This document shows positions 54,273 to 63,680 of a stretch of DNA of 64,000 nucleotides, in pieces; within the stretch, counting starts at the first letter, position 1, and each line of letters starts with the position of its first letter. Under the pieces are notes generated by a model. It was not told the DNA's origin. It searched no databases and was given only the letters and a program-made list of their open reading frames with translations. Origin of the DNA: CAVRUZ01 sp963724495 (GTDB lineage Bacteria > Actinomycetota > Actinomycetes > Propionibacteriales > DAIQRJ01); assembly GCA_963724495.1 (NCBI GenBank), contig CAVRUZ010000002.1, positions 1,302,001-1,366,000 of the forward strand. Direction: 5' to 3'. Both the position numbers and the translations under genes were made by a program.

Positions 54273-54551
54273 TCAGCCCGGGATCAACCCGTCCTCGGCC
54301 AGCAGCTCGGAGACATCGCCGATCGCGCTGCCCTCGGCCGGAAGGATCAGGTCGGACGTGGCCAGGTCGGAATCACCCACATGGGTGCCCACCGACCGGA
54401 CCTCGGCGAGCAGCTTCGCGAGCGTCTCGTCGAAGGCCGACTGGTCCTGCGCCGCTACCGCCTGCTCCAGCTCACCGTCGAGCAGGTTGAGCTTGTCCAG
54501 CTCCGCGTCCGGTACGTCGAACTGGCCTTCGCCCAGGATGCGGATGATCAT
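54273..54551 (-). CDS. PspA-associated protein PspAA
   Basis: 92 residues beginning MIIRILGEGQFDVPDAELDK, the PspAA family start, with an acidic Leu-rich core and a C-terminal LLAEDGLIPG. The family is restricted to PspA neighbourhoods; mechanism unknown. ATG 54551 overlaps the pspA TGA (ATGA), which implies coupled translation. Confidence 0.88.
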   Translation of the reverse strand: MIIRILGEGQFDVPDAELDKLNLLDGELEQAVAAQDQSAFDETLAKLLAEVRSVGTHVGDSDLATSDLILPAEGSAIGDVSELLAEDGLIPG

Positions 54552-55366
54552 GCCGGCCTACCAGGCTGATCGGCGGGCCCCACCGGGTCGGGCGTCGCCT
54601 GCGTGGCCGGCGTCTCGACCGGAGTGGTGGCCTCGGCCGTGGCGTCGATCTCCTTGGGAGCCTCGCCGGCACCGACCTGCGCCTTCATCGCCGCCAGCTG
54701 CGACTCGACGTCGGAACCCGACGCCATCCGCTCGAGCTCGAGGGAGATGTCGTCCTTGCTGGTGCCGGTGACGTCGTCCAGCGCCCCGGAGGCGAGCAGC
54801 TCGTCGAGCGCCGACGACCTCGCCTGCAGCTGTGCGGTCTTGTCCTCGGCCCGCTGGACGGCCAGGCCGACATCGGACATCTCCTCGGAGATGCCGGTGA
54901 ACGCCTCGCCGATCCGGGTCTGTGCCTCGGCTGCGGTGTAGGTGGCCTTGATGGTCTCCTTCCGCGTGCGGAAGGCCTCGACCTTGGCCTGCAGCCGCTG
55001 CGAAGCCAGAGTCAGCTTCTCTTCCTCACCCTGCAGCGCGGCGTGCTGGGCGGTCAGGTCGACCACCTGCTGCTCCAGGCCGGACCGGCGGGTCAGCGCC
55101 TCACGGGCCAGGTCCTCGCGGCCCATGCCGAGCGCCTTGGCTGCCTGATCCTTGAGCTTGGCCGACTGCTGGGTGAGCTGGTTGAGCTGCAACTCCAGGC
55201 GCTTGCGGCTCGTGGCGACGTCGGCCACACCCCGGCGCACCTTGGTGAGCATCTCGAGCTGCTTCTGGTAGGAGTAGTCGAGCGTCTCGCGTGGGTCCTC
55301 ACGAGCGTCGAGCGCCTTGTTCGCCTTGGCGCGAAAGATGGATGCGAAGCGGTTCATGATCCCCAT
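54548..55366 (-). CDS. pspA: Phage shock protein A / IM30 (ESCRT-III-like membrane protein)
   Basis: 272 residues, mostly one long helical coiled coil. N terminus MGIMNRFASIFRAKANKALDA is the membrane-inserting amphipathic helix; then DPRETLDYSYQKQLEML and an Arg/Lys/Glu helical repeat follow. The C-terminal ~50 residues are Pro/Thr/Ala-rich, unlike E. coli PspA. It oligomerises to protect damaged membrane. First gene of the operon pspA-pspAA-htpX-pspAB, with a potential operator (CCTGAC-N3-GTCAGG) at 55525-55539 in the 250-nt gap upstream. Confidence 0.92.
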   Translation of the reverse strand: MGIMNRFASIFRAKANKALDAREDPRETLDYSYQKQLEMLTKVRRGVADVATSRKRLELQLNQLTQQSAKLKDQAAKALGMGREDLAREALTRRSGLEQQVVDLTAQHAALQGEEEKLTLASQRLQAKVEAFRTRKETIKATYTAAEAQTRIGEAFTGISEEMSDVGLAVQRAEDKTAQLQARSSALDELLASGALDDVTGTSKDDISLELERMASGSDVESQLAAMKAQVGAGEAPKEIDATAEATTPVETPATQATPDPVGPADQPGRPA

Positions 55367-55614
55367 GTGAGGCGGCCGCCCCCTTTTCTGTCCTGTGTGC
55401 TGCATGGTTTGCCGGTGAGCGAAGGTGTCGTCCCGATCGTGTCTTCGCCGAGCTTACGGCGCATCGCCCGATCCCGGACCTCCCGCGGATCAGGCGTGAC
55501 CCTGAACTCGGAGAAACCTACCCACCTGACCACGTCAGGGTGATGCCAACCCAAGGTCGGGTTCCCGGCCGAGAGCGGATTCCGGCCGCCGCGCAGCCAG
55601 TATCGTGACCTGCC

Positions 55615-56262
55615 GTGATCTTCGGACGGAAACGCAAGGACGACTCGGGCACCTCAACCGCGACGTCGTCGGTCGCTGACGGTCCGAGGAACGGGGTCGC
55701 CGGGTACACGCCACCCAAAGGCGCACCGACGCCGAAGCGATCCGCCGCACAGGCCCAGCGCAAGGCCCGGGTGACGGCGCCGAAGGATCGCAAGGCGGCG
55801 TCGAAGGAACTCCGCGAGAAGCGGGCAACGGAGAGCGTCAAGGTGCGACAGGCGATGACCACCGGCGACGACCGGTACCTGCCGCCGCGCGACAAGGGGC
55901 CGGTTCGCCGGGCCGTTCGCGACTTCGTCGATTCCCGGCTGATGTTCGCCGAGCTCGTGATGCCGATCATGCTGGTGATGCTGCTGACGTTGACCCTGGG
56001 CCTGCCGAACTCGCAGGTGATCGTGTCGAACGCCTGGCTCTTGCTCTTGTTGCTCGTCGTCGTCGACCTTGTGGTGCTCAACATCCGGCTGCGCAAGATG
56101 CTGCGGACGAAGTTCGCCGGCCAGTCGACCAAGGGTGCTCTCGCGTACGGCTTGCTGCGCGCGACTCAGATCCGGCCGTTGCGCCTGCCGAAGACGCAGG
56201 TGCGCATCGGTGGGGCTCCCAAGGTGCGCACGCCCAAGGCCGGGAACAAGCCGACCCGCTGA
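55615..56262 (+). CDS. DUF3043 membrane protein
   Basis: 215 residues. A basic, Ala/Lys-rich cytoplasmic N-terminal ~100 residues includes YTPPKGAPTPKR and DDRYLPPRDKGPVRR, followed by two hydrophobic helices (MPIMLVMLLTLTLGLP and AWLLLLLLVVVDLVVLNI) and a basic tail. This is the DUF3043 actinobacterial family; function unknown. GTG start at 55615. Upstream (55367-55614) the region is shared with divergent pspA. Confidence 0.85.
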   Translation: MIFGRKRKDDSGTSTATSSVADGPRNGVAGYTPPKGAPTPKRSAAQAQRKARVTAPKDRKAASKELREKRATESVKVRQAMTTGDDRYLPPRDKGPVRRAVRDFVDSRLMFAELVMPIMLVMLLTLTLGLPNSQVIVSNAWLLLLLLVVVDLVVLNIRLRKMLRTKFAGQSTKGALAYGLLRATQIRPLRLPKTQVRIGGAPKVRTPKAGNKPTR

Positions 56263-56299
56263 CCGCTCCCTGCGATCACGGACGCGCTTTGACGGCTCG

Positions 56300-56450
56300 G
56301 CGGTGTGGGGGCAGGCTCTGGCCAGCACAAACACCACATCGACGTTGGTGGGGAAGCCGGTGCGATTCCGGCGCTGACCCGCAACCGTGATGCGACGTCT
56401 GTCCTGCTCCGGCAGGTCGGGTCGCAAGCCGGATTACCGCCATCCGATGC
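56300..56450 (+). ncRNA. Cobalamin riboswitch
   Basis: The plus strand contains the conserved B12-box elements: GGGGAAGCCGGTGCGATTCC, then GGCGCTGACCCGCAACCGTGA, and a later GTCGCAAGCCGGATTACCGCC. Spacing is appropriate for a cobalamin riboswitch. A following stem (GGCTCC ... GGAGCC, about 56450-56490) could be the expression platform. It lies upstream of the SCO2322-like protein and the ECF transporter. Ends are approximate. Confidence 0.9.
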
Positions 56451-56556
56451 GGCTCCACCGAACCTGCCGAGGACTGCAGACCGGAGCCCGGTGACCTCCG
56501 CGTCGTTAGCGGCCGTCGTCGGTATTCGCCTGTGGCCGTTGACGAAAGGCCCATCG

Positions 56557-57351
56557 ATGCCGGCCACATCCCCGCGGACCGCTGTTGCCCAGCGCCGGTC
56601 GCTCCGCCGATCCACCGCATACCTGCTTGCGGGGTTCCTCGCACTGGCCGGCCTCGTCGCCGTCGTGGCTCCACCGCCCGCCGCCGCCGCGGTGTATCGC
56701 TACTGGGGCTACTACCAGGCCGATGCCGACGGCACCTGGGCGTTCGCCACCAAGGGCGCCGCGCAGACCAAGCCGGCCGACGGCTCGGTGGAGGGCTGGC
56801 GCTTCGCGATCGTCGGCACCACTCCCCGACTTCCCCGCGCGACCCCCGACTTCGACGCCGTCTGCGGTTCGACAGCAGCCGAGGACGGTCGCAAGCGCGT
56901 CGCCGTCTACATCGACTACGGGCTAGCCGAAGAGGCCCCTGAGGGCGGCGGTACCCCTCCGGAGCCGGCCGCGTCGTGCGCTGTCGTGCCTACCGCCGCC
57001 ACCGGGCAGGACGTCCTGGACTCCGTCGCCGACCTCCGCAAGGACGCCAAGAGCGGACTGCTCTGCGGCATCGACTCCTACCCCGCCACCGGCTGCGGTG
57101 ACGAGGTGAAGACGGCGCCCAAGGTGGCAAACCCCGAGCCAGAGGTGGAGTTCGCGATCGCGGCTGCGACTCCGACCTCGACGCCGGCAGCCTCGCCGCA
57201 GAACACCGCTGACGCGGCTGCAGGTGCAGAGGACGGGAACACACTGACCTACGTGCTCACGGCCGCACTGGTCGTCCTGCTGCTCGGCGGCGGTGGGCTT
57301 CTGCTCGCCCGTCGGCGCGGACGACGTGACGATGCCGACGAGCCGGTCTGA
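56557..57351 (+). CDS. Surface-anchored SCO2322-family protein, B12-regulated
   Basis: 264 residues. Twin-Arg-like basic N terminus, then a signal peptide (TAYLLAGFLALAGLVAVVA, APPPAAAA). The mature part starts VYRYWGYYQADADGTWAFAT and has four cysteines likely paired. A Thr/Ala-rich linker precedes a C-terminal helix (LTYVLTAALVVLLLGGGGLL) and a basic tail, giving membrane anchoring. The same architecture occurs beside ECF cobalt/cobalamin transporter genes in streptomycetes. No catalytic motif is seen; capture or relay of the substrate is a reasonable guess. ATG 56557 has a GAAAGG ribosome site 7 nt upstream. Confidence 0.8.
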   Translation: MPATSPRTAVAQRRSLRRSTAYLLAGFLALAGLVAVVAPPPAAAAVYRYWGYYQADADGTWAFATKGAAQTKPADGSVEGWRFAIVGTTPRLPRATPDFDAVCGSTAAEDGRKRVAVYIDYGLAEEAPEGGGTPPEPAASCAVVPTAATGQDVLDSVADLRKDAKSGLLCGIDSYPATGCGDEVKTAPKVANPEPEVEFAIAAATPTSTPAASPQNTADAAAGAEDGNTLTYVLTAALVVLLLGGGGLLLARRRGRRDDADEPV

Positions 57352-58452
57352 CCTTCCGGCCGGGACTCCGGGTGGCGGCCAGATCAGCGCCGGCCTTCAC
57401 CCACTGGCCGTCTGGGCCTGGGCTGGCGCGGTCGGTCTGGCCGCGTCGAGGACCCGCAACGTGGTCCTTCTGCTCAGCCTGCTCGCGGGACTCGCTGTGG
57501 TCGTGGTGGTTGCGCGACAGTGCACGCGCGCACCCAGTAGCCGGGTCTTCGCCGCGTTCCTGCGCCTCGGGATCGCGATCATCGTGGTGCGGATCGTCTT
57601 CAGCATCGTGTTCGGCACCGGCAGTACCGGCGGGCAGGTGTTGTTCGAACTGCCCCAGGTGGCGCTGCCAGACTGGATGGCCGGGATCCGGCTGGGTGGG
57701 CCGGTCACCAGCGAGATGCTCGGGCAGGCGGTCGCCGACGGCCTCTGGCTGGCCACTGTCCTTGCCTGCGTCGGCGCCGCGACCGCGGTGGCCGACCCGG
57801 CGGACCTGCTCCGAGCAGTGCCGGGAGCCCTGTACGAACTGGGCGTGAGCGTCGTGGTGGCCCTGTCGTTCACGCCTCGGCTGATCGACGATGCCGTCCG
57901 CGCTCGGCAGGCCCGGCGCCTGCGGGGACAGACGATGCGGGGCCTGCGTGCGTGGAACCGGACCGCTCTCGGCGTCCTCGAGGGCGGCCTGGACCAGGCG
58001 GTCACGCTGGCCGCCTCGATGGACGCGCGGGGCTACGGGCGGATCGGCGCCGACAGCGCAACGCATCGGCTGCTGGCGTCGGTGTGCATGCTCGGCGGCC
58101 TGCGTCGCGACCAGCCTCGGCCTGCTCGGCCTCCTCGGACTGAGTCTCCCGGCCGGCACCGCGTTCGCGTCGCTGGTCCTCGGCCTGGGTGCCGGTGCCG
58201 CCGGGCTGGTCCTGGGCGGGCGGGGTCGACGCCGCAGCCGCTACCGCCGGCTGGAATTCGGTCTGCCGGAACTGCTCGTCCTGCTGTCCGCGGCGGTTCT
58301 GGCAGCCGCCTTCCTCGCCGCGGCCACCGACGCCACTCCTGGGATGCAGCCGACCGGACTCGACCTGTGTCCCGGTTCCCACGCTCCCGTGGATCGCCTG
58401 CCTGCTGGTCCCCACCCCGGCGCTGATCATGCGCGTCATGCCGCCCCGATGA
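57332..58452 (+). CDS. ECF transporter transmembrane (T) subunit, CbiQ-like (frameshifted)
   Basis: About 370 residues with five to eight hydrophobic segments. EcfT signatures include RTRNVVLLLSLL near the start and the coupling-helix region ARQARRLRGQTMRGLRAWNR. The frame breaks near 58104 (extra C) and 58369 (extra T); after correction it ends in PTLPWIACLLVPTPALIMRV and stops at 58452, overlapping the ATP-binding subunit ATG (ATGA). The start overlaps the previous gene by 20 nt. It couples ATP hydrolysis to substrate-subunit movement. Confidence 0.85.
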
Positions 58453-60103
58453 TCACCTTCGACAACGTCGAGGTGCGCTATGCCGACGACGGACCGCCAG
58501 CCGTCTCGGGGATCGACCTGGTCGTGGAGGAAGGAGAGCTGTGCCTATTGGCCGGCACCACCGGCTCGGGAAAGTCGACCGTGCTGTCCGCGGTCAACGG
58601 TCTGGTACCCCACTTCACCGGCGGCACCTTCTCGGGCCGGGTGGTGACCGACGGCCGCGACACCGCACACCACCGCCCCCGCGATCTGGCCGACGTCGTT
58701 GGCTACGTGGGCCAGAACCCGTCCGCGAGCTTCGTCACGTCCTCTGTCACCGACGAGCTCGCGTACACGATGGAGTCGCTCGGGCTCCCTCGCCGCGCGA
58801 TGCGGCGCCGAATCGAGGACACCCTCGACCTGCTCGGGATCGACGACCTGCGCGACCGCGTTCCCGGCGAGCTCTCCGGTGGTCAGCAGCAGCGGGTCGC
58901 GATCGCGGCGGTGCTCGCTGCGAACCCGTCGGTGCTGGCACTGGACGAACCGACCTCGGCTCTCGACCCGTTGTCGGCCGAGGACGTCCTCGCGGCGATC
59001 AGCCGGCTGGTGCACGACGTCGGCACCACGGTGCTGGTCGCCGAGCACCGCCTCGACCGGGTGCTGGGGTCAGCCGACACGCTCGCCTTCCTCACCGCAG
59101 GCGAGACCGGCATCCGCACCGGCCGGCTGCCGGCGGCTGCCGGGGCATGTCCGCTCCGCCCGCCGGTGGTGGAGCTGGGCGTGGCCATGGGCTGGAGCCC
59201 GCCGACGGTCACCGTCCGATCCGCCCGGCAGCGCGCGGCCGGCTATCCGCGAACGGCTGGCTGCTCGCGGGGAGAACCGCGTCAGTCGGCGTGCCCGACC
59301 AGCCGGCCCGCCGCTGGCGGAGACACACGGGCTCAGCGTCACTCTTGGCCGGCGTCCGGCGATCTCGGCTCTGACCGACGTCTCACTCACCGTGCCCTCA
59401 GGTCAGATCACTGCCGTGATGGGTCGCAACGGGTCCGGCAAGTCGACGTTGCTGCGCGCACTGGCGGGCCTGCACCCACCGGCCCGCGGGACGGGTGACC
59501 CTGGCCGGGACGGACGACGCGTCGGCAGAACCAGCCGGGCTCCGGCCGGCCGAGCTGGTCCGCCGGTTCGGCCTCGTGCCGCAGAACCCCGGCGACCTGC
59601 TCTATCTCCCGTCGGTGGCGGCCGAGTGCGCCGAGGCCGACGCGCGGTCTGGCGCCGCGCCGGGACGGTGCCGCGAGCTCCTGGAGGGCCTGGTCGGGCC
59701 GATCGACCCGGCCGCACACCCCCGCGACCTGTCCGAGGGGCAGCGGCTGGGCGTGGCCATCGCCGTCGTGATGACGTCCGACCCACCTCTGCTCGCGCTG
59801 GACGAGCCGACGCGGGGCCTCGACTATCCGGCACGGCGCCGGCTCGGCAGCATGCTGGCTGCGCTGGCTGACGCTGGCCACGGGGTGCTGCTGGCCACCC
59901 ACGACGTCGAACTCGTGGCCGAACTCGCCGACCGAGCCGTGGTCCTCGCCCATGGGCGGGTGGTCGACACCGGAAGCGCCGAGGCCGTGCTCACCGCCAC
60001 GCCTGCCTTTGCCCCGGCGATGGCCAAGGTGTTCCGGCCGGTGCCGATGCTCACGCCGTCCGAGGCGATCGCCGCCGCGCTGGACGTCGAGAAGACGCCA
60101 TGA
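58449..60103 (+). CDS. ECF transporter dual ATP-binding subunit (A1-A2 fused, frameshifted)
   Basis: Two ABC ATPase domains in one polypeptide of about 550 residues. Domain 1: LAGTTGSGKSTVLSAVNG, GQNPSASF, ELSGGQQQRVAIAAVLA and LALDEPTSALDPL. Domain 2: VMGRNGSGKSTLLRALAG, QNPGDLLYLPSV, DLSEGQRLGVAIAVVM and LALDEPTRGLD. One frame change near 59237 joins the domains, and one extra A near 59491 interrupts domain 2 after its Walker A. The stop overlaps the S-subunit ATG (ATGA). It energises the T and S subunits. Confidence 0.87.
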
Positions 60104-60951
60104 CCCGGGGCCCCATGATGGTGGCGGGTCTGGCCTCGACCGTCGTCGGCTTCGGCTGGCCGTTCCTCGCAGCCGGTCATCCCGGTGTCCTCGCTGGCGA
60201 TGCGATGGCGCCCGTCGTGGTCGCCGGCGTTCTCGCGCTTGTGCTGGTCTGGCTCCTCGCCGAGGTCACCCGCGGCGGCCTGGACGCCAAAGCAGTCGCT
60301 CTGCTCGGCCTGCTGACAGCGTTGGGGGTCGCCCTGCGCGCCGTGGGTCCCGCCGTCGCTGGCCTCGAACCCACGTTCGTGCTGGTCATTCTGGCGGCCA
60401 GGGTTTTCGGCGGGACTTTCGGCTTCTGTTACGGCACCGTCCTGATGACCACCAGCGCGCTGCTCACCGGAGGCGTCGGGCCCTGGCTGCCGTTCCAGCT
60501 CCTTGCCACGAGCTGGCTCGGGCTGGCGTTCGGTTCGTTGCCGCCCTGGGGAGAGGGACGTCGGTACGAGGGCGCATTGCTCGGCTTGCTCGCGGCGCCG
60601 GCTGCTCTCCTCTATGGAGCGCTCCTGAACCTGTCCTTCTGGCCGTTGACCTCGACGCTCGCGCCCGCGCTGTCCTATGAGCCCACGGACACGCTCGCGT
60701 CGAACCTGACGCACTACCTGACCTTCTACCTGGCGACCTCACTGGGATGGGACATCGCTCGTGCCGCCTGGACGCTGCTGGCGCTGACACTCGCAGGGCC
60801 GCCGCTGCTCGCCGCACTGAGGCGGGCGGGCAAGCGGGCCCGCATCCTGGATCAGTCGACGTCGGTCTCGACGAACGGCGGCTTGACGACTTCGAACGTC
60901 TCGCGCCGGCCGCGAAGATCCAGCTCCACCAGCGTGCCCGCCGGCGAATAG
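60100..60951 (+). CDS. ECF transporter substrate-binding (S) subunit
   Basis: About 250-283 residues with six hydrophobic helices (from VVVAGVLALVLVWLLAE to AARAWTLLALTLAGPPLLAA region). The cytoplasm/membrane motif VFGGTFGFCYGTVLMTTSALLTGG resembles ECF S-component loops. The cobalamin riboswitch upstream suggests cobalamin or cobalt as substrate. The last ~35 codons read antisense through the end of gcvT and are Ser/Arg-rich, unlike membrane protein, so the real stop is probably lost to an indel near 60840. Confidence 0.8.
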   Translation: MTRGPMMVAGLASTVVGFGWPFLAAGHPGVLAGDAMAPVVVAGVLALVLVWLLAEVTRGGLDAKAVALLGLLTALGVALRAVGPAVAGLEPTFVLVILAARVFGGTFGFCYGTVLMTTSALLTGGVGPWLPFQLLATSWLGLAFGSLPPWGEGRRYEGALLGLLAAPAALLYGALLNLSFWPLTSTLAPALSYEPTDTLASNLTHYLTFYLATSLGWDIARAAWTLLALTLAGPPLLAALRRAGKRARILDQSTSVSTNGGLTTSNVSRRPRRSSSTSVPAGE

Positions 60952-61985
60952 GGCCGGTCGAGAAGCGCGAGCCCGATGCCCACGCCGGCTGTCGGGCCGT
61001 AGGTCCCTGACGTGACCACCCCGACCTGCACGGCACCGGAGTACACGAGCATGCCTGGGCGCGGGATCCGCCTTGCGTTGTGCCGGATCCCCATCAGCAG
61101 GCGAGCGGCGCCGGCCTCCCGTTCGGAGCGCAAGGCTTCTGCTCCGACGAAGCCGTCCTTCTTCCACCCGACCGCCCAGCCGAGTCGCGCCTGCACCGGC
61201 GAGATGTCGAGGCTGATGTCCTGACCGTGCAGGGGATAGCCCATCTCGGTCCGCAGCGTGTCTCGTGCCCCGAGGCCACACGGCTGGATGTCCCAAGGCC
61301 CGCCCGCCTCCAGGATCGCGTCCCAGACGTCGCCGGCAGCAGTCGCCGGCAGGATGAGCTCATACCCGTGCTCCCCCGTGTACCCGGTCCGGCAGACGGT
61401 CAGCGGTATCTCGCCCCACTTCGTGTCCGCGAAGGAGAAGTAGGGATGCTCGACGGGCAGACCCATCGCTGCCAGGGTGTCTGCGCTTCGGGGGCCCTGC
61501 ACGGCAAGAATTGCGTTCTCTCCATGGGTATTCAGCACACTGACATCGTCTGGGGCTTGTGCTGCGATGCGCCCGACCACCGCGGCAGTGTTCGCCGCGT
61601 TCGGCACCAGGACCAGCCGGTCGTCAGCGTGCAGGTACACGATGAGGTCGTCGACGACCCCGCCCTCCTCGGTGCAGCACAGCGTGTACTGCGCCTTTCC
61701 GGGGGCGATGCGGCGAAGATCGTTGCTGAGTTGACTGTTCAGGTACTCGGCCGCCCCGGGACCAGTCACCGACGCGGTGCCCAGATGCGAGACATCGAAC
61801 ACACCCACCCGCTTGCGGACCGCCATGTGCTCGGCGACCACACCGCCGCCGCCGTACTCCAACGGCATCGACCATCCTGCGAAGTCGCCGAACTTGGCAG
61901 CGGCCTCGACGTGGCGATCGTGCAGCGGTGACCGACGTGCCTCCGGTGGGGCAGCACCGTGACCTGGAACGGGATCGGCGCTCAT
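60852..61985 (-). CDS. gcvT: Aminomethyltransferase (glycine cleavage T protein)
   Basis: About 377 residues. The T-protein breaks aminomethyl-lipoyl-H-protein to ammonia and methylene-THF. Motifs: GWSMPLEYGGGGVVAEHMAV, VFDVSHLGTASVTGPGA, CCTEEGGVVDDLIVY, TGYTGEHGYELILP, the acidic CGLGARDTLRTEMGY site, then GWAVGWKKDGFVG. ATG 61985 (MSADPVP) chosen over the upstream GTG. gcvH and gcvP do not adjoin it. It overlaps the ECF S-component frame tail to tail. Confidence 0.94.
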   Translation of the reverse strand: MSADPVPGHGAAPPEARRSPLHDRHVEAAAKFGDFAGWSMPLEYGGGGVVAEHMAVRKRVGVFDVSHLGTASVTGPGAAEYLNSQLSNDLRRIAPGKAQYTLCCTEEGGVVDDLIVYLHADDRLVLVPNAANTAAVVGRIAAQAPDDVSVLNTHGENAILAVQGPRSADTLAAMGLPVEHPYFSFADTKWGEIPLTVCRTGYTGEHGYELILPATAAGDVWDAILEAGGPWDIQPCGLGARDTLRTEMGYPLHGQDISLDISPVQARLGWAVGWKKDGFVGAEALRSEREAGAARLLMGIRHNARRIPRPGMLVYSGAVQVGVVTSGTYGPTAGVGIGLALLDRPYSPAGTLVELDLRGRRETFEVVKPPFVETDVD

Positions 61986-62081
61986 GCACCGCAACCTACC
62001 GCCGGGGTTAGGCTGCCCGGACCCGGCGCTGCCGCCCAGACGGTCCGGCGGGACGTCCGAGCCCGACCCGTGGGAGTCGCC

Positions 62082-63623
62082 GTGAGCCGAACCGCCAGCC
62101 GAGACACCGTCCCGGAGCCGGCCATCCCCACGATCTCGCTCACCGGTGGGCCCGCATCCAAGGTCGCCGCCGATGTGCTGTTGATCGGACTACGGCCTGG
62201 GGCCAACGGCGCGCCACCACAGCCCGTCGACGGGGCGTCCGACCTGGCCAAGGCGTTCGGATCGGATCCCGCCTCGGCCTTCCGGATCGTCGGAGCCACC
62301 GGCAAGGCCGGCCAGGTGCAGGTCTTGCCGGCGCCCAAGGGAGTAGCGGCCGACGTGGTCGCAGCCGTCGGGCTGGGGGCGGCCAAGGAGTCCGACCTGG
62401 CCGCGACCCTCGACGAGATCCGGCATTCCGTCGGTGCCGCCATCCGCGGGCTAGCGGGCGTTGGCAAGACCGTTGCCGTGTCCCTCGGCGACGACGACGC
62501 CGTGCTGGCCGCCGCCGCGGAGGGCGCGGTGCTCGGCGGCTACCGCTACGACCGGCTGCGCACCGTCGAGAACACCGAGGGAGCCGTCGAGCAGGTCGTG
62601 ATGATCAGCCGCGCACCGGCCGCCAAGGCCGTGGTGGACCGCGCCAGGATCGTCACTCGCAATGTCGCCATCGCCCGCGACCTGGTCAACACCCCACCGT
62701 CGCACCTCACGCCCGCCGTGTTCGCCGATCGCGCACAGGCGCTTGCCCGGCAGACCGGCTGCTCGGTCGAGGTGCTCGACGAGGTCGAACTTGCCGAAGG
62801 CGGATACGGAGGCATCCTCGGCGTCGGGCAGGGCTCGGTGAATCCGCCTCGGCTGGTCCATGTGAGTCATCGACCACGCAAGCCTGTCGCGCACGTTGCC
62901 CTTGTGGGCAAGGGGATCACGTTCGACACCGGCGGCATCTCGATCAAGTCCACGCCCGGCATGATCACGATGAAGTGCGACATGGCCGGCGCCGCCGCCG
63001 TGCTCGCTGCCGTGGTGACCGCTGCCGAACTGGAGTTGCCGGTTCGCGTTGACGCGTGGTGCTGCATGGCCGAGAACATGCCCTCCGGATCGGCCCAGCG
63101 TCCTTCCGACGTTCTGACCATGCGCAACGGCACCACCTGCGAGGTGCTCAACACCGACGCCGAGGGCCGCCTCGTGCTGGCCGACGGGATCGCCCGCGCC
63201 AGTGAAGAGTCCCCCGACGTGATCGTCGACGTCGCCACCCTGACCGGCGCCTGCGTGGTCGCGCTCGGAACGCGGACCTTCGGCGTCTTCGCCAGCGACG
63301 ACGAGCTCGCCGACCGCGTGGTCTCCGCGGCCAACAGGTCGGGCGAACCGGCCTGGCGGATGCCGCTGCTGGCGGAGAACCCGGAGAAGCTCAAGTCCAA
63401 GGTCGCCGACGTGGCCCACTGGTCCACCGTGACCGCCGGTGGCGCGTCCACGGCAGCGACCTTCCTTTCCCGCTTCGTCGCCGACGCGATCCCCTGGGCG
63501 CACCTCGACATCGCCGGTCCGGCCTTCGTCGACACGGCCTCGGGGCACCTCACCCCGGGTGGCACCGGGGTGGCCGTTCGCCCGCTGGTGGAGCTGATCA
63601 CCTCCACGGCGTCGCCCGACTGA
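62082..63623 (+). CDS. pepA: Leucyl aminopeptidase (M17 cytosol aminopeptidase)
   Basis: About 513 residues. N-terminal macro-like domain (about 1-170), then the M17 catalytic domain with LVGKGITFDTGGISIKS, MKCDMAGAAAVLAAV, the signature NTDAEGRLVLADG (metal and catalytic residues) and LTGACVVALG. It removes N-terminal Leu and other residues in the cytoplasm. GTG 62082 is preferred: GGGAG is 5 nt upstream. Divergent from gcvT, with about 97 nt between starts. Confidence 0.95.
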   Translation: MSRTASRDTVPEPAIPTISLTGGPASKVAADVLLIGLRPGANGAPPQPVDGASDLAKAFGSDPASAFRIVGATGKAGQVQVLPAPKGVAADVVAAVGLGAAKESDLAATLDEIRHSVGAAIRGLAGVGKTVAVSLGDDDAVLAAAAEGAVLGGYRYDRLRTVENTEGAVEQVVMISRAPAAKAVVDRARIVTRNVAIARDLVNTPPSHLTPAVFADRAQALARQTGCSVEVLDEVELAEGGYGGILGVGQGSVNPPRLVHVSHRPRKPVAHVALVGKGITFDTGGISIKSTPGMITMKCDMAGAAAVLAAVVTAAELELPVRVDAWCCMAENMPSGSAQRPSDVLTMRNGTTCEVLNTDAEGRLVLADGIARASEESPDVIVDVATLTGACVVALGTRTFGVFASDDELADRVVSAANRSGEPAWRMPLLAENPEKLKSKVADVAHWSTVTAGGASTAATFLSRFVADAIPWAHLDIAGPAFVDTASGHLTPGGTGVAVRPLVELITSTASPD

Positions 63624-63680
63624 GCCGACTAGGGTGACGTGCAGCCGTGCCCAGCACGACCCGCAGAAGAAGGAGCACCA

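Noticed and set aside
60852..61994. A glycine riboswitch upstream of gcvT
   Set aside because: Only about 97 nt separate gcvT and pepA starts, and no tandem glycine-aptamer motifs are visible.
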